Shown piece by piece: positions 16,830-25,942 of a stretch of 38,013 bases of DNA. Both the position numbers and the translations under genes were made by a program. Location of the stretch: NCBI GenBank assembly GCA_964630905.1, contig CAZVWR010000029.1, positions 1 through 38,013 on the forward strand. The letters are read 5' to 3'. The notes beneath the pieces are model-generated. The model was not told the DNA's origin. It saw only the letters and a list, made by a program, of their open reading frames with translations, and did not search any database. The stretch is from JAGOEX01 sp964630905. GTDB lineage: Bacteria > UBP6 > UBA1177. Positions within the stretch are counted from its first letter, which is position 1. Every line of letters begins with the position of its first letter.

Positions 16830-19829
16830 ATGGTTTTCAGAGTTGAAGTTGGACTGCGAAAGGACATGAAGGATCCGGAAGGGGTGACCTGGCTTCGAAG
16901 GATACATAATGATCTTAACATTGAAAAAGTCAGTGATGTCAGGGTGTTGAAGGTCTATCTCATAGATTGTGAAGGAATAGACATCAAACAGGTGAACAGT
17001 TTTGCGAATGAAGTTCTTGCAGATCCTGTCACCGAAGTTTTTGAGACAAGTGAAATACTTGCGGACAATTATCAGTTCGACTGGCTTATCGAGACCGGAT
17101 TCCTTCCCGGCGTTACAGATAACGAAGGAAAAACAGCTCTGTGGGGGCTTAAAACCTTCCTTGGATCAATAGGTGAGAACGATATGATCTTTTCGGGAAG
17201 AAAATATCTTGTTTCCGGGAGGATCGAGAAAAACACTGCTGAGACTATCGGTTCAAAACTTTTTGCAAACGGTCTCATTCAGCGGTATTCGATCGTGAGT
17301 TTTCAGGAGTGGGCAGGCGGAAAGAAGATAGGCAACACCGTTCCGAGAGTGAAAAGCAGTTCGGTTCCAGTTGTTGAAACGGTGGCACTTGACCTTTCCG
17401 ATGAAGAGCTGATGGCACTTTCAAGGTCGAAAGTTCTTGCGCTGAACCTTGATGAAATGAAGGCGATGAGAGATTATTTCAGAAAGAAGGAAGTGCTTGA
17501 ATACAGAAAGCAGAAGGGATTCCCTAAAAAAGCTACCGATTGCGAAATAGAGGTTATCGCCCAGACATGGAGTGAGCACTGCAAACACAAAATATTCGCC
17601 GCTGACATAAATTATTCTGACAAGGTCAATAAAAGAGACATGCAGATAAGATCGCTTTACAAGTCATATATTAAAAAAGTGACATACGAGCTCAGAGAGT
17701 CAAAGCCGTGGATAAAATCGGTTTTTGATGATAATGCAGGGATAATCCAGATTGACAGCGACACACTTTTTGCAATGAAAGTGGAGACACATAACTCTCC
17801 AAGCGCACTTGACCCTTACGGCGGAGCTTTGACTGGGATAGTCGGAGTGAACAGAGACATCATCGGTTGCGGAATAGGTGCAAAACCGATACTCAACACA
17901 GATGTGTTCTGCTTTGCAAGCCCTTACTATGAAGGGACTCTGCCCGGAAGCAACCTGATGCATCCGGCGAGAATTTTCAGAGGAGTGCACAGAGGTGTCA
18001 AGGATGGTGGCAATGAAAGCGGCATCCCTGTTGTGAACGGTTCGATATTCTTTGACAACAGATACATCGGAAAACCGCTTGTATTCTGCGGAACAGGTGG
18101 ATTGATGCCTGTCGAGATAAACGGACATCCGGCACATCTCAAAAAAGCCCGAATAGGAGATCTGATCGTAATGAGCGGCGGAAGAGTGGGTAAAGACGGA
18201 ATTCACGGAGCGACATTCAGCAGTGAAGAGCTTCATGAAGGAAGTCCAGTGACAGCTGTCCAGATCGGTGATGCAATCGTCCAGAAAAGAATGCTCGACT
18301 TTATAATCGAGGCAAGAGACAAGGAACTTTACAACGCAATAACCGATAATGGAGCCGGTGGATTGAGTTCAAGTATTGGTGAAATGGCCCGTGATACCGG
18401 CGGAGCAGAAATAAATCTTGAGAAAGTTCCTTTAAAATATCAGGGACTTCAGCCATGGGAGATCTTTATTTCCGAAGCACAGGAAAGGATGACAATAGCA
18501 ATAGATCCGGCAAGATTCGATGAACTCAAAAAGATCGCCGACATTCATGAAGTAGAAATATCAGTTGTCGGAAAGTTCACCGATACAGGGTATCTTGAAA
18601 TTTACTATGAAGATATGAAAGTTGCTCTCCTTGACATGGAATTCATGCATGACGGAAACCCGAGATATAAACTTGAAGCAGAGTGGGATTTTGTTGAAAA
18701 GCCGGCTGAGGAAATTGAAGATCAGGAAAACCTCAACGCGGTACTGCTTGATATGATAGGACGGGTGAACATCGCTTCAAAAGAGAACTGGGTGAGACAG
18801 TATGATCACGAAGTTCAGGGCAGGAGCGCAGGAAAACCTTTCTGCGGTGTTGAGCATGACGGTCCGAGCGATGCAGGTGTTCTTAGAATTTCGCCTTTTA
18901 AAAAGAACGCAATAGTCGTTTCTCACGGAATAAAACCGACATTCAGCGATATAGACTGCTACTGGATGACAGCTTCTGTTGTTGATGAGGCTGTCAGAAA
19001 TGCCGTTGCAACGGGTGCCGATCCTGATTTTATGAGCGGACTTGATAATTTCTGCTGGCCGGACCCGGTTTACGACAGTGAGAAAAATCCTGACGGGAAG
19101 CACAAACTGGCACAGCTTGTGAGAAGCAACATGGCGCTTTACGATTTCTGCAGATACTATTCTATTCCGCTCATCAGCGGCAAGGACAGCATGAAAAATG
19201 ATTACGGTTCCGGGAAGAACAAGATCTCTATTCCGCCGACGCTTCTTTTCACACTCATTTCAAAAATGGATGATGTTGAAAAAATGGTTACGATGGATTT
19301 TAAGAAAGAAGGTGACAGGATATTTATCATCGGAGAAACGAAGAACGAACTTGCAGGAAGTGAATATTACATCTATCACGGTATAAACAGGGATGGTTTT
19401 ATTCCCAAAGTTGATGCAGGAAAGTTCATGAGAAGTTACAAACTCCTGAAAAAGGCGATAGACAGCAAGCTTGTAAAAAGTGCCCACGATCTTTCAGACG
19501 GAGGATTTGCGACGGCCCTTTCAGAATCGGCTTTTGCAGGCATGCTCGGAGCAAAAATAGATCTTAGAAAAATGCCGAGAAGCAGTGATGCAACAAGAAA
19601 TGACACTCTTCTTTTCAGTGAATCCAACGGCAGAATAATCGTTTCTGTAGACCCTGCTGATGTTGAAAAATTCATTGAAGTGATGAAAGGAACTGATATG
19701 GATGAGATAGGCGAAGTGACCTCTAGCGGTTTTGTAAAAATGACCGGACTTGACGGGTCGGTTGTTGTAAATTTGAGCATAAATGAACTTAAAAAGAACT
19801 GGAAAGGGCTTATGAGCAGGATGAACTGA
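16830..19829 (+). CDS. purL: Phosphoribosylformylglycinamidine synthase, PurS-fused synthetase subunit
   Basis: PurL carries out the ATP-dependent step that turns FGAR and ammonia into FGAM in purine synthesis. The 999-residue protein starts with a PurS-like domain (about 1-80, FRVEVGLRKDMKDPEG) and a second PurS-like stretch (about 84-165). The synthetase domains follow: QTWSEHCKHK, VETHNSPSALDPYGGALTG, TDNGAGGLSSSIGEMA, SGKDSMKND and HDLSDGGFATALSESAF. It lacks the fused glutaminase of the 1295-residue E. coli enzyme; that subunit is purQ, 9 bp downstream. AGGAGGAG precedes the ATG. Confidence 0.95.
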   Translation: MVFRVEVGLRKDMKDPEGVTWLRRIHNDLNIEKVSDVRVLKVYLIDCEGIDIKQVNSFANEVLADPVTEVFETSEILADNYQFDWLIETGFLPGVTDNEGKTALWGLKTFLGSIGENDMIFSGRKYLVSGRIEKNTAETIGSKLFANGLIQRYSIVSFQEWAGGKKIGNTVPRVKSSSVPVVETVALDLSDEELMALSRSKVLALNLDEMKAMRDYFRKKEVLEYRKQKGFPKKATDCEIEVIAQTWSEHCKHKIFAADINYSDKVNKRDMQIRSLYKSYIKKVTYELRESKPWIKSVFDDNAGIIQIDSDTLFAMKVETHNSPSALDPYGGALTGIVGVNRDIIGCGIGAKPILNTDVFCFASPYYEGTLPGSNLMHPARIFRGVHRGVKDGGNESGIPVVNGSIFFDNRYIGKPLVFCGTGGLMPVEINGHPAHLKKARIGDLIVMSGGRVGKDGIHGATFSSEELHEGSPVTAVQIGDAIVQKRMLDFIIEARDKELYNAITDNGAGGLSSSIGEMARDTGGAEINLEKVPLKYQGLQPWEIFISEAQERMTIAIDPARFDELKKIADIHEVEISVVGKFTDTGYLEIYYEDMKVALLDMEFMHDGNPRYKLEAEWDFVEKPAEEIEDQENLNAVLLDMIGRVNIASKENWVRQYDHEVQGRSAGKPFCGVEHDGPSDAGVLRISPFKKNAIVVSHGIKPTFSDIDCYWMTASVVDEAVRNAVATGADPDFMSGLDNFCWPDPVYDSEKNPDGKHKLAQLVRSNMALYDFCRYYSIPLISGKDSMKNDYGSGKNKISIPPTLLFTLISKMDDVEKMVTMDFKKEGDRIFIIGETKNELAGSEYYIYHGINRDGFIPKVDAGKFMRSYKLLKKAIDSKLVKSAHDLSDGGFATALSESAFAGMLGAKIDLRKMPRSSDATRNDTLLFSESNGRIIVSVDPADVEKFIEVMKGTDMDEIGEVTSSGFVKMTGLDGSVVVNLSINELKKNWKGLMSRMN

Positions 19830-19838
19830 GGTGAAAAA

Positions 19839-20636
19839 ATGAAAAAAGCGAATGTACTTATACTTACCGGTTATGGTATAAACTGTGATGTTGAAACAGG
19901 CTGGGCATTTGAAATGGCAGGTGCCGATAAGATCGAAAGGGTTCATGTCAACAGAATAATAAACGGTGAAGTCAACCCCGACGATTTTCAGATCATGGTT
20001 TTCCCCGGCGGTTTTTCTTTCGGAGACCACATCGCTTCAGGCAGAGTGCTCGGTCTGAAAGTCAAAAAGCAGATGGGGGATAAACTGAAGCAGTTTGTTC
20101 TGGAAGGGAAGCTGGTTATCGGAATATGTAACGGTTTTCAGACACTTGTGAAGATGGGAGTTCTTCCCGGAGATCCAAAAGAAGTGTATAAAAAACAGGT
20201 TGCGACACTCACGCACAACGACTCGGCAAAATATGAAGACAGATGGGTCAGAATAAAGGCAAATCCATCAAACAGATCACCATTTTTAAGAGACATAGAG
20301 TCTTTTGATGTCGCAATAAGGCACGGTGAAGGAAAATTTGTTGCACACCGTCATTTTTTAAGAGAGATAAGGAACGAAGATCTTATTGCTTTTCAGTATG
20401 TTGATAAAAATGGCGAACCAACAAGGAACTATCCGGAAAATCCGAATGGCAGCGATCTTGCAATAGCCGGGATAACAAACAGTCGCGGGAATGTTCTGGG
20501 ACTGATGCCTCATCCGGAAGTGTTCATAAACGGAACTCAGCATCCGGAATGGACAAGAAAAGGTACCGGCGGTGAAAAAGGAATGGGCTTGCAGATATTT
20601 GTAAATGCTGTAAACTTCGTAAAAGAAGAGTTATGA
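19839..20636 (+). CDS. purQ: FGAM synthase glutaminase subunit
   Basis: PurQ releases ammonia from glutamine for PurL. The 265-residue class-I amidotransferase shows FPGGFSFGDHIASGR, the nucleophile Cys97 in GICNGFQ, and LMPHPEVF near the C-terminus for the His/Glu pair. It is longer than Bacillus PurQ (about 227), with an insert between the Cys and the His. That fits the type that partners large PurL proteins. GAGGTG lies before the ATG. Its stop overlaps the start of a 47-residue ORF. Confidence 0.95.
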   Translation: MKKANVLILTGYGINCDVETGWAFEMAGADKIERVHVNRIINGEVNPDDFQIMVFPGGFSFGDHIASGRVLGLKVKKQMGDKLKQFVLEGKLVIGICNGFQTLVKMGVLPGDPKEVYKKQVATLTHNDSAKYEDRWVRIKANPSNRSPFLRDIESFDVAIRHGEGKFVAHRHFLREIRNEDLIAFQYVDKNGEPTRNYPENPNGSDLAIAGITNSRGNVLGLMPHPEVFINGTQHPEWTRKGTGGEKGMGLQIFVNAVNFVKEEL

Positions 20637-20776
20637 AAAGGAACCTGCTTATAACAACAGCCGTTGCGGCTTTTATTGCACTGATAATGTGGATATCAGG
20701 GATATCAGGGCCTTTCTACAGGTTCAACAGCGACATCATAAACAGTTTAACAGATCTTATATTGTCATTATTTTAA
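20633..20776 (+). CDS. 47-residue single-membrane-segment protein
   Basis: This small ORF begins in the ATGA overlap with the purQ stop and ends 9 bp before psd. It encodes a basic start (MKRNLL), one hydrophobic segment (about 5-24) and a short tail with FYRFNSDIINS. Overlap-coupled translation and snug fit between two genes support it being real. No family is recognised; it may be a membrane peptide linked to psd. Confidence 0.6.
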   Translation: MKRNLLITTAVAAFIALIMWISGISGPFYRFNSDIINSLTDLILSLF

Positions 20777-20785
20777 AGGGTTTAC

Positions 20786-21604
20786 ATGAGCTATTTAAAA
20801 CTTCTGTTCCTTTTTACAATCTCTCTTCCGATTCTCAGTAGAGCCTGGGGGGCAATCACAAAAATAGAAAGACCTCAATGGATTGTGAAAAAGGTGATAG
20901 AGATTTACCGTGACCATTACGGTATTGATATGAAAGATTACGAAGGTGAAATTGATGATTATAACTCACTTTCGAGTTTTTTTGTCAGGAAGCTTGACAG
21001 CAGTGTCCGCCCGCTTGTTAATGACGAAAATGCATTTCTTTCGCCAAGTGACGGAAAGATCACCGTACTTGAAAAGATAAATGCCGACATTGCAACTCAG
21101 GTCAAGGGGAGAACCTATCCAGTATCGGAACTTATTAGAAAAGAGCTTGATTTTTCAGATGGTTACTATCTTGTGACGATATATCTTTCACCAAAAGATT
21201 ACCACAGATACCATGTTCCGGTAGATTCTACTGTGAGATCATACATTCACACCGGCTGGCGCCTTTTTCCGGTGAACGAACTTTCTGTGAACACTATTGA
21301 AAAACTTTTTATAAGGAACGAAAGAGTTGTTGTCAAAATGGAACATGACGGGATGCAATACTTCTATGTTGCAGTAGGTGCTACTTTTGTGGGTTCTTTA
21401 AAAATGGATTTTTTTGAAGAGCCGGTTGACGGAGAATGGACTGTTGTGAACAATAAATACAAGCAGAATCAAGAGATTGGAAGATTTGAGATGGGTTCCA
21501 CGATAGTCCTTCTTATCCCTGAGAAAATGGTAGGGGAACCTATGATTGCTCAAGGGATCAGCGTTAAGACCGGAGACCCGCTCTTCGTGCTGAAAAAAAA
21601 TTGA
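20786..21604 (+). CDS. psd: Phosphatidylserine decarboxylase proenzyme
   Basis: Psd makes phosphatidylethanolamine at the inner membrane. The 272-residue proenzyme shows a catalytic-Asp motif LSPSDGKI, a catalytic-His motif YHRYHVP, and the self-cleavage site MGST (Gly237-Ser238), equivalent to LGST in E. coli. Cleavage would give a large beta chain and a pyruvoyl alpha chain of about 35 residues. An N-terminal hydrophobic stretch (LLFLFTISLPILS) should tether it to the membrane. AAAGGG lies 5 bp before the ATG. PE synthesis fits a Gram-negative-like envelope. Confidence 0.95.
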   Translation: MSYLKLLFLFTISLPILSRAWGAITKIERPQWIVKKVIEIYRDHYGIDMKDYEGEIDDYNSLSSFFVRKLDSSVRPLVNDENAFLSPSDGKITVLEKINADIATQVKGRTYPVSELIRKELDFSDGYYLVTIYLSPKDYHRYHVPVDSTVRSYIHTGWRLFPVNELSVNTIEKLFIRNERVVVKMEHDGMQYFYVAVGATFVGSLKMDFFEEPVDGEWTVVNNKYKQNQEIGRFEMGSTIVLLIPEKMVGEPMIAQGISVKTGDPLFVLKKN

Positions 21605-21616
21605 CGGGAGATCTAA

Positions 21617-22537
21617 TTGATCGGATCTGATGCAAGACTTCTGAAAAAATATCTCAATTTTGTAAAACTTGAAAAACGGCTTGCACTTAACAGCGTTGAA
21701 GCATACGAAAGGGATCTGACCGATTTTCTAAACTATCTTGAAGAAAGGAAGACATCTCTTACTGCAGCAGATCCTGTCAATATAAGTGAATATGTGATAC
21801 ACCTTTCCAGAGACCGGAATTTTTCAGACAAGTCGCTTGCAAGGAGCATTTCAAGCATGAGGGGATTTTTCAAATTTCTTGTTGAAGATGATTTTGTCTC
21901 GCCTGAGCTTTTTGAAATACTTGAACCGGTCAAAATGAAAAAATCACTGCCGATGTTTCTTACTATTGATGAAGTCGATCTTCTTTTTAGCGTTATTGAC
22001 ACTTCAACCCCTTCAGGTTTCCGCGATAGAACGATTCTTGAAATGTTTTATTCATCGGGTCTTCGTGTGTCTGAACTTACGGAACTGAAGCTCGGAAGCA
22101 TTTTCAGGAAAGATCAGGTGATACTTGTTTTCGGAAAAGGGAGCAAGGAAAGGGTTGTGCCTTACAGTGATGCCGCCGCGGAATATCTTCACCAGTATAT
22201 CGACAGGATAAGACATTCTCTCATAAAGCCGGGTGATTTTTGCGATTTTGTGTTTATAAACAACAGAGGAAAGAAGCTCACCAGGCAGGGTGTCTGGAAA
22301 AAGTTGAAGGAATTCGCGGTCATGGCAGGGATAACAAAAGAAATATCACCTCACAAATTAAGGCACACTTTTGCGACACATCTTCTGGAAGGAGGAGCTG
22401 ATCTCAGAAGTGTCCAGATGCTTTTAGGCCATGCCAGCATCAACACCACCGAGATATACACTCATGTTGAACAGCAGGCGATAAAAAGAGAGTTCGAGCA
22501 GAAACATCCAAGAGAAAACATAGACAGGGAGGAATAA
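21617..22537 (+). CDS. xerD: Tyrosine recombinase XerC/XerD
   Basis: The 306-residue protein has a SAM-like N-terminal core-binding domain and a full tyrosine-recombinase active site: Arg150 (SSGLRVSEL), Lys174 (GKGSKERVVP), His246/Arg249 (SPHKLRHTFATHLL), His272 (LLGHASINTTEIYTHV) and Tyr281. It probably resolves chromosome dimers at dif. The DLRSVQMLLGH segment is closer to XerD, but XerC is possible and no dif site was found here. The start is TTG at 21617, six bases after GGGAG. Its stop abuts the next ATG. Confidence 0.92.
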   Translation: MIGSDARLLKKYLNFVKLEKRLALNSVEAYERDLTDFLNYLEERKTSLTAADPVNISEYVIHLSRDRNFSDKSLARSISSMRGFFKFLVEDDFVSPELFEILEPVKMKKSLPMFLTIDEVDLLFSVIDTSTPSGFRDRTILEMFYSSGLRVSELTELKLGSIFRKDQVILVFGKGSKERVVPYSDAAAEYLHQYIDRIRHSLIKPGDFCDFVFINNRGKKLTRQGVWKKLKEFAVMAGITKEISPHKLRHTFATHLLEGGADLRSVQMLLGHASINTTEIYTHVEQQAIKREFEQKHPRENIDREE

Positions 22538-23191
22538 ATGGAGCAGAGCAAGATATTTTATGTGGCGATTGCCGCTGTGCCGGTCCTTTTTTCGATAATT
22601 TTTCATGAAGTTGCACACGGCTGGATGGCAAACAAACTGGGTGATTCGACAGCGAGTGAACATGGCCGGCTCACTCTCAATCCGCTTGCCCACATTGATC
22701 CTGTCGGAACGATACTTATTCCGATAGTTACTTATTTTGCTTTCGGTTTTTTCTTCGGCAGTGCAAAACCTGTCCCGTTCAATCCGTACCGTTTTTATCA
22801 TCACATAAATATGAGAAGGGGAACAATGTGGGTTGCGGCGGCAGGCCCTTTGAGCAATCTGCTTCTTGCTGTGATCAGCGCTTTTGCATATATCGCAACG
22901 GCAAAGTTCTTCCCGAACGAGACACTTCTTACCTTTTTCTACATTGCGCTTTTCTTCAATGTTCTTCTTGGCTTTTTCAACATGATACCGATCCCTCCTC
23001 TTGACGGAAGCAAGGTTTTCATGGGTTTTCTTCCGAGGGAATACGATGCCTTTTTCTATAAAATTGAAAGATACGGCTTTTTTATAATAATCGCCCTTGC
23101 AGTAACAGGGGCTTTCAGGTTTATAATGATGCCTGTGAACTGGATCGTTGAAGGACTTTTATATATTCCGAACCTTATTTTTTTCGGATAG
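22538..23191 (+). CDS. M50 family (site-2-protease-like) membrane metalloprotease
   Basis: The 217-residue protein has the zinc motif HEVAH (23-27) in its first membrane helix and the third-ligand motif NMIPIPPLDG (148-157), with four to six membrane segments in all. It lacks PDZ and CBS domains, placing it in the small M50 group whose substrates are mostly unknown. The ATG directly follows the xerD stop, and GGAGG lies in the xerD end, so translation is coupled. Confidence 0.92.
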   Translation: MEQSKIFYVAIAAVPVLFSIIFHEVAHGWMANKLGDSTASEHGRLTLNPLAHIDPVGTILIPIVTYFAFGFFFGSAKPVPFNPYRFYHHINMRRGTMWVAAAGPLSNLLLAVISAFAYIATAKFFPNETLLTFFYIALFFNVLLGFFNMIPIPPLDGSKVFMGFLPREYDAFFYKIERYGFFIIIALAVTGAFRFIMMPVNWIVEGLLYIPNLIFFG

Positions 23192-23200
23192 GAGTAAATC

Positions 23201-23866
23201 ATGGAAGAACTTAAGATTACTTCGCTTTTAGACCTTTCTCAAACTGAGTTCGTAGATATTTTTGATGCTTGCGAATATCCGTTTGAAATACTGAATAAGA
23301 TTGGTGACCACATACTTGAAAAAGGTCCGTTACTTGACGGCAGATACAAATTGCTCAAAGAAAATGTCTGGGTAGGCGAGGGGACGACAATCGCCGATTC
23401 CGCTTCGATTACCGGTCCTGCCATAATAGGTTGCAATTGCGAAATAAGGCACAACGCCTTCATTCGAGGCAATGCGGTTATCGGCAACAACTGCGTCATC
23501 GGTAATTCAACCGAAGTGAAGAACAGCTTTCTTTTCAACAGCGTTCAGGCACCGCATTTCAACTATGTAGGTGATTCCATTATGGGTTTTAAATCGCACA
23601 TCGGAGCAGGGGTTATTCTTTCAAATGTGAAAAGTGTTCCGGGAACTGTCTCGATAAGGACAGCAGGCGATATAATTGAAACAGGACTTAGAAAATTCTC
23701 CGCAGTTCTTGGCGATCATGTAGAAGTGGGCTGTAATTCAGTTCTCAATCCCGGAACCATCGTCGGAAAAGGAACAGTCATTTATCCTCTCACCAGCGCC
23801 AGAGGTTTTATCCCTGAAAACTATATAGTTAAAAATGATGGAAGAAAATTTCCGAAAAGAATCTGA
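23201..23866 (+). CDS. Left-handed beta-helix acyltransferase-like protein (GlmU C-terminal type)
   Basis: The 221-residue protein has imperfect hexapeptide repeats (ASITGPAIIG, NAFIRGNAVIGNNCVIGN) and the GlmU-like signature EVKNSFLFNSVQAPHFNYVG followed by SHIGAGVILSNVK. This is typical of the acetyltransferase half of GlmU-type proteins. There is no N-terminal nucleotidyltransferase domain; the first 50 residues are a short helical lead. It may acetylate an amino sugar phosphate, but the substrate is not shown. It follows the M50 gene by 9 bp, with GGAG before the ATG. Confidence 0.82.
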   Translation: MEELKITSLLDLSQTEFVDIFDACEYPFEILNKIGDHILEKGPLLDGRYKLLKENVWVGEGTTIADSASITGPAIIGCNCEIRHNAFIRGNAVIGNNCVIGNSTEVKNSFLFNSVQAPHFNYVGDSIMGFKSHIGAGVILSNVKSVPGTVSIRTAGDIIETGLRKFSAVLGDHVEVGCNSVLNPGTIVGKGTVIYPLTSARGFIPENYIVKNDGRKFPKRI

Positions 23867-23936
23867 CTGTTTTGACAAATATTCTGAAAAAATCTTTTAA
23901 GATCACGAATCTTGCTCAATTTAAACAATTATGGTA

Positions 23937-23942
23937 TATAAT
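23937..23942 (+). promoter_or_regulatory. Probable -10 box upstream of the Yip1-like gene
   Basis: TATAAT in the context GTATATAAT lies 24-30 bp before the start. A weak TTGCTC sits at 23912-23917 with a long 19-bp spacer. The 97-bp gap after the preceding gene supports a new promoter here. Confidence 0.45.
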
Positions 23943-23963
23943 AAGCCGTTTTTTTCGGAGTGA

Positions 23964-24863
23964 ATGATGATTGCTGAATGTCCAAGTTGTAAAAAGGTAA
24001 TTTCTGTAAATGTTCCGGGAACTGTTATGTGTCCGAAATGCAATTCTCTTGTTTTCATCGGAGACCCTGTTAAAGATGAAGCAAGCAGGGTTATAAAAAC
24101 AGCCCGCGATCTTAAACTTGAAAAAGCCGCGGAAGAGTCAAAAAATAAAGTTGAAGAGGAGAACAGCTTCTTCAATCCTTTCGGGGAGATGAAAAAAGCA
24201 AAACGGGTCGGTTTCTTTAAAGGGACTCCATGGGACAGATGGCACGAACTGGGGTTTGCCGATGCTTTCATAAAGACCACAAAAGAGATCACCACAAGCC
24301 CTGAAAAATTTTTCAAAGATATGAAGCATGCGGCAAATCCGGGATTGATGCCGATCTACGGGATAATTCTTGCTTTCCTGACTGTGCTTTTCCAGACATT
24401 CTGGGTGCTTAAGCTTTTCCAGTCATATTTTCCCGATTTTGCAACATTCCGCGACACATTCCTTAAAATGGGTGATCTGGGTGCTTCAATATTTGCAGAC
24501 GAAAATAAGCTCAGAATGATATATGACCAGATGTATCCCGACGGCGGATCACTTTTTTCACATCTTATTCTCACCCCTTTCATGTCGATAGTTTTCACTG
24601 CATTCATTCTTCATCTGGGCAGTGTAATGCTCGGTTCAAAGACTCGTCTCACCCATTTTTACAGAATGAGCAGTTTCATAATGGTTACAGGCCTTTTCAG
24701 CATTTTTCCATTGATAGGTAACATCGCCGGTTTTCTGTGGAGAGTTTTTCTTGTCCACAAAGGGGGGATGGCGCTCAATAATTTCAACGGAAGGAAGGCA
24801 TACCTTTTCACCGGATTTTATGTGTTGATGCAGATATTCTTTTCAACTCTGGGGGTTATATGA
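23964..24863 (+). CDS. Zinc-ribbon Yip1-family membrane protein
   Basis: The 299-residue protein begins with a four-Cys zinc ribbon (CPSC at 6-9, CPKC at 23-26), then a charged linker and a Yip1-like membrane domain. That domain starts around SPEKFFKDM and has about five hydrophobic segments, with SSFIMVTGLFSIFPLIGNIAG near the end. Yip1-domain proteins in bacteria have no settled function. A second ATG at 23967 is better spaced from GGAG and may be the true start. Its stop overlaps the ispF start (ATGA). Confidence 0.8.
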   Translation: MMIAECPSCKKVISVNVPGTVMCPKCNSLVFIGDPVKDEASRVIKTARDLKLEKAAEESKNKVEEENSFFNPFGEMKKAKRVGFFKGTPWDRWHELGFADAFIKTTKEITTSPEKFFKDMKHAANPGLMPIYGIILAFLTVLFQTFWVLKLFQSYFPDFATFRDTFLKMGDLGASIFADENKLRMIYDQMYPDGGSLFSHLILTPFMSIVFTAFILHLGSVMLGSKTRLTHFYRMSSFIMVTGLFSIFPLIGNIAGFLWRVFLVHKGGMALNNFNGRKAYLFTGFYVLMQIFFSTLGVI

Positions 24864-25339
24864 TCTTCAGGACCGGACAGGGTTTCGATGTTCACAGGTT
24901 TGAAGAGGGCCGCGATCTTTATCTTGGCGGAGTTAAGATTGATCACACCGGTCTTGCAGGTCACAGCGATGCGGATGTGCTTATCCATGCTGTTATTGAT
25001 GCACTTCTGGGTGCAAGTGCGCTCGGAGATATCGGCGAACTTTTTCCGGACAAAGATCCGGAGCTTAAGAATATTCGAAGTACACTGCTTTTAGAGAATG
25101 TTGTTAAAAAGCTCAATGATAACAACTGGATAATAGAAAATATTGATGCGACTGTTATATGCGAAACACCCAAAATATCAATTTACAGAGAACATATCAG
25201 AGAAACCCTTTCAAAAATAACAGGTATCGGGACTGACAGAATAATGGTCAAGGGAAAAACGACTGAAAAGCTCGGTTTCACAGGAAGAGGAGAAGGGATA
25301 GCCGCAATGGCAGTGACACTTTTAAAAAAGGAGGAGTGA
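24860..25339 (+). CDS. ispF: 2-C-methyl-D-erythritol 2,4-cyclodiphosphate synthase
   Basis: IspF forms the cyclodiphosphate in the MEP isoprenoid pathway. The 159-residue protein matches the usual length and shows GFDVHRF (metal ligands Asp10 and His12), GHSDADVLIHAVIDALLGA, DIGELFPD, and the C-terminal KGKTTEKLGFTGRGEGIAA. It starts in an ATGA overlap with the Yip1-like gene. Confidence 0.97.
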   Translation: MIFRTGQGFDVHRFEEGRDLYLGGVKIDHTGLAGHSDADVLIHAVIDALLGASALGDIGELFPDKDPELKNIRSTLLLENVVKKLNDNNWIIENIDATVICETPKISIYREHIRETLSKITGIGTDRIMVKGKTTEKLGFTGRGEGIAAMAVTLLKKEE

Positions 25340-25942
25340 TTGAAAAAGATATCGTTCTACATCGGCAGGAAGAACACTGTCACATTTTTTCTGGCTTCTG
25401 CGGTGCTTCTTTTCGGAATCTATTCGTTCTTTGGTGAAGTTATATATTTCTTTTCAAGTTCTGAAGCAATAGACCTGAAAGATGCCATGGATATTGATAA
25501 GGAAGCATTCGACAAGATAAATGACGGTGATTTTGTGCAGGTAACAGGGATAACTTCGGTACAGGGCGGTGCCATCCAGCGGGGTATCACCGGAACAGAA
25601 TACACTCTTTATTATCTTACCGGTTCTTCAAAGTTCATAATAAACGAAAAGAATGACGGTGAACCGAAAGGTCCGCAGTACAAGACTGTCAGAGGTCGTG
25701 CATACAGGTTCAACACAAATTCAAATGCCGCAAGGATGAGAAATTTCTTTGCAAAATCGTTCATGATCGAAATGGATGAAGACGGCGTTCTTGTCGAAGC
25801 TGGACTTGAACCGGGGAGCGATTATTCCGCCCTGATTTTTTTCATAATGCTGATTTCGGCCATGGGGCTGAACATATACCTTTTTATAAGACCTCTTAAA
25901 CAGAAAGAAGACCCGATGGAGAATGACATTGATGAAATTTGA
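25340..25942 (+). CDS. Two-membrane-segment protein of unknown function
   Basis: The 200-residue protein has one N-terminal membrane segment (about 13-35), a probable external domain of about 120 residues (about 45-160), and a second segment (about 164-183) with a short acidic tail. The external part includes DGDFVQVTGITSV, an OB-like opening. No family is recognised. The start is TTG directly after the ispF stop, with AAGGAGGAG in front. Its end overlaps the beginning of the gltX region. Confidence 0.75.
   Translation: MKKISFYIGRKNTVTFFLASAVLLFGIYSFFGEVIYFFSSSEAIDLKDAMDIDKEAFDKINDGDFVQVTGITSVQGGAIQRGITGTEYTLYYLTGSSKFIINEKNDGEPKGPQYKTVRGRAYRFNTNSNAARMRNFFAKSFMIEMDEDGVLVEAGLEPGSDYSALIFFIMLISAMGLNIYLFIRPLKQKEDPMENDIDEI

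Noticed and set aside
17700..18236. Open frame antisense to purL (178 residues)
   Set aside because: It is a shadow of strongly conserved purL motifs and has a composition rich in His, Ser and Cys, unlike the real genes.
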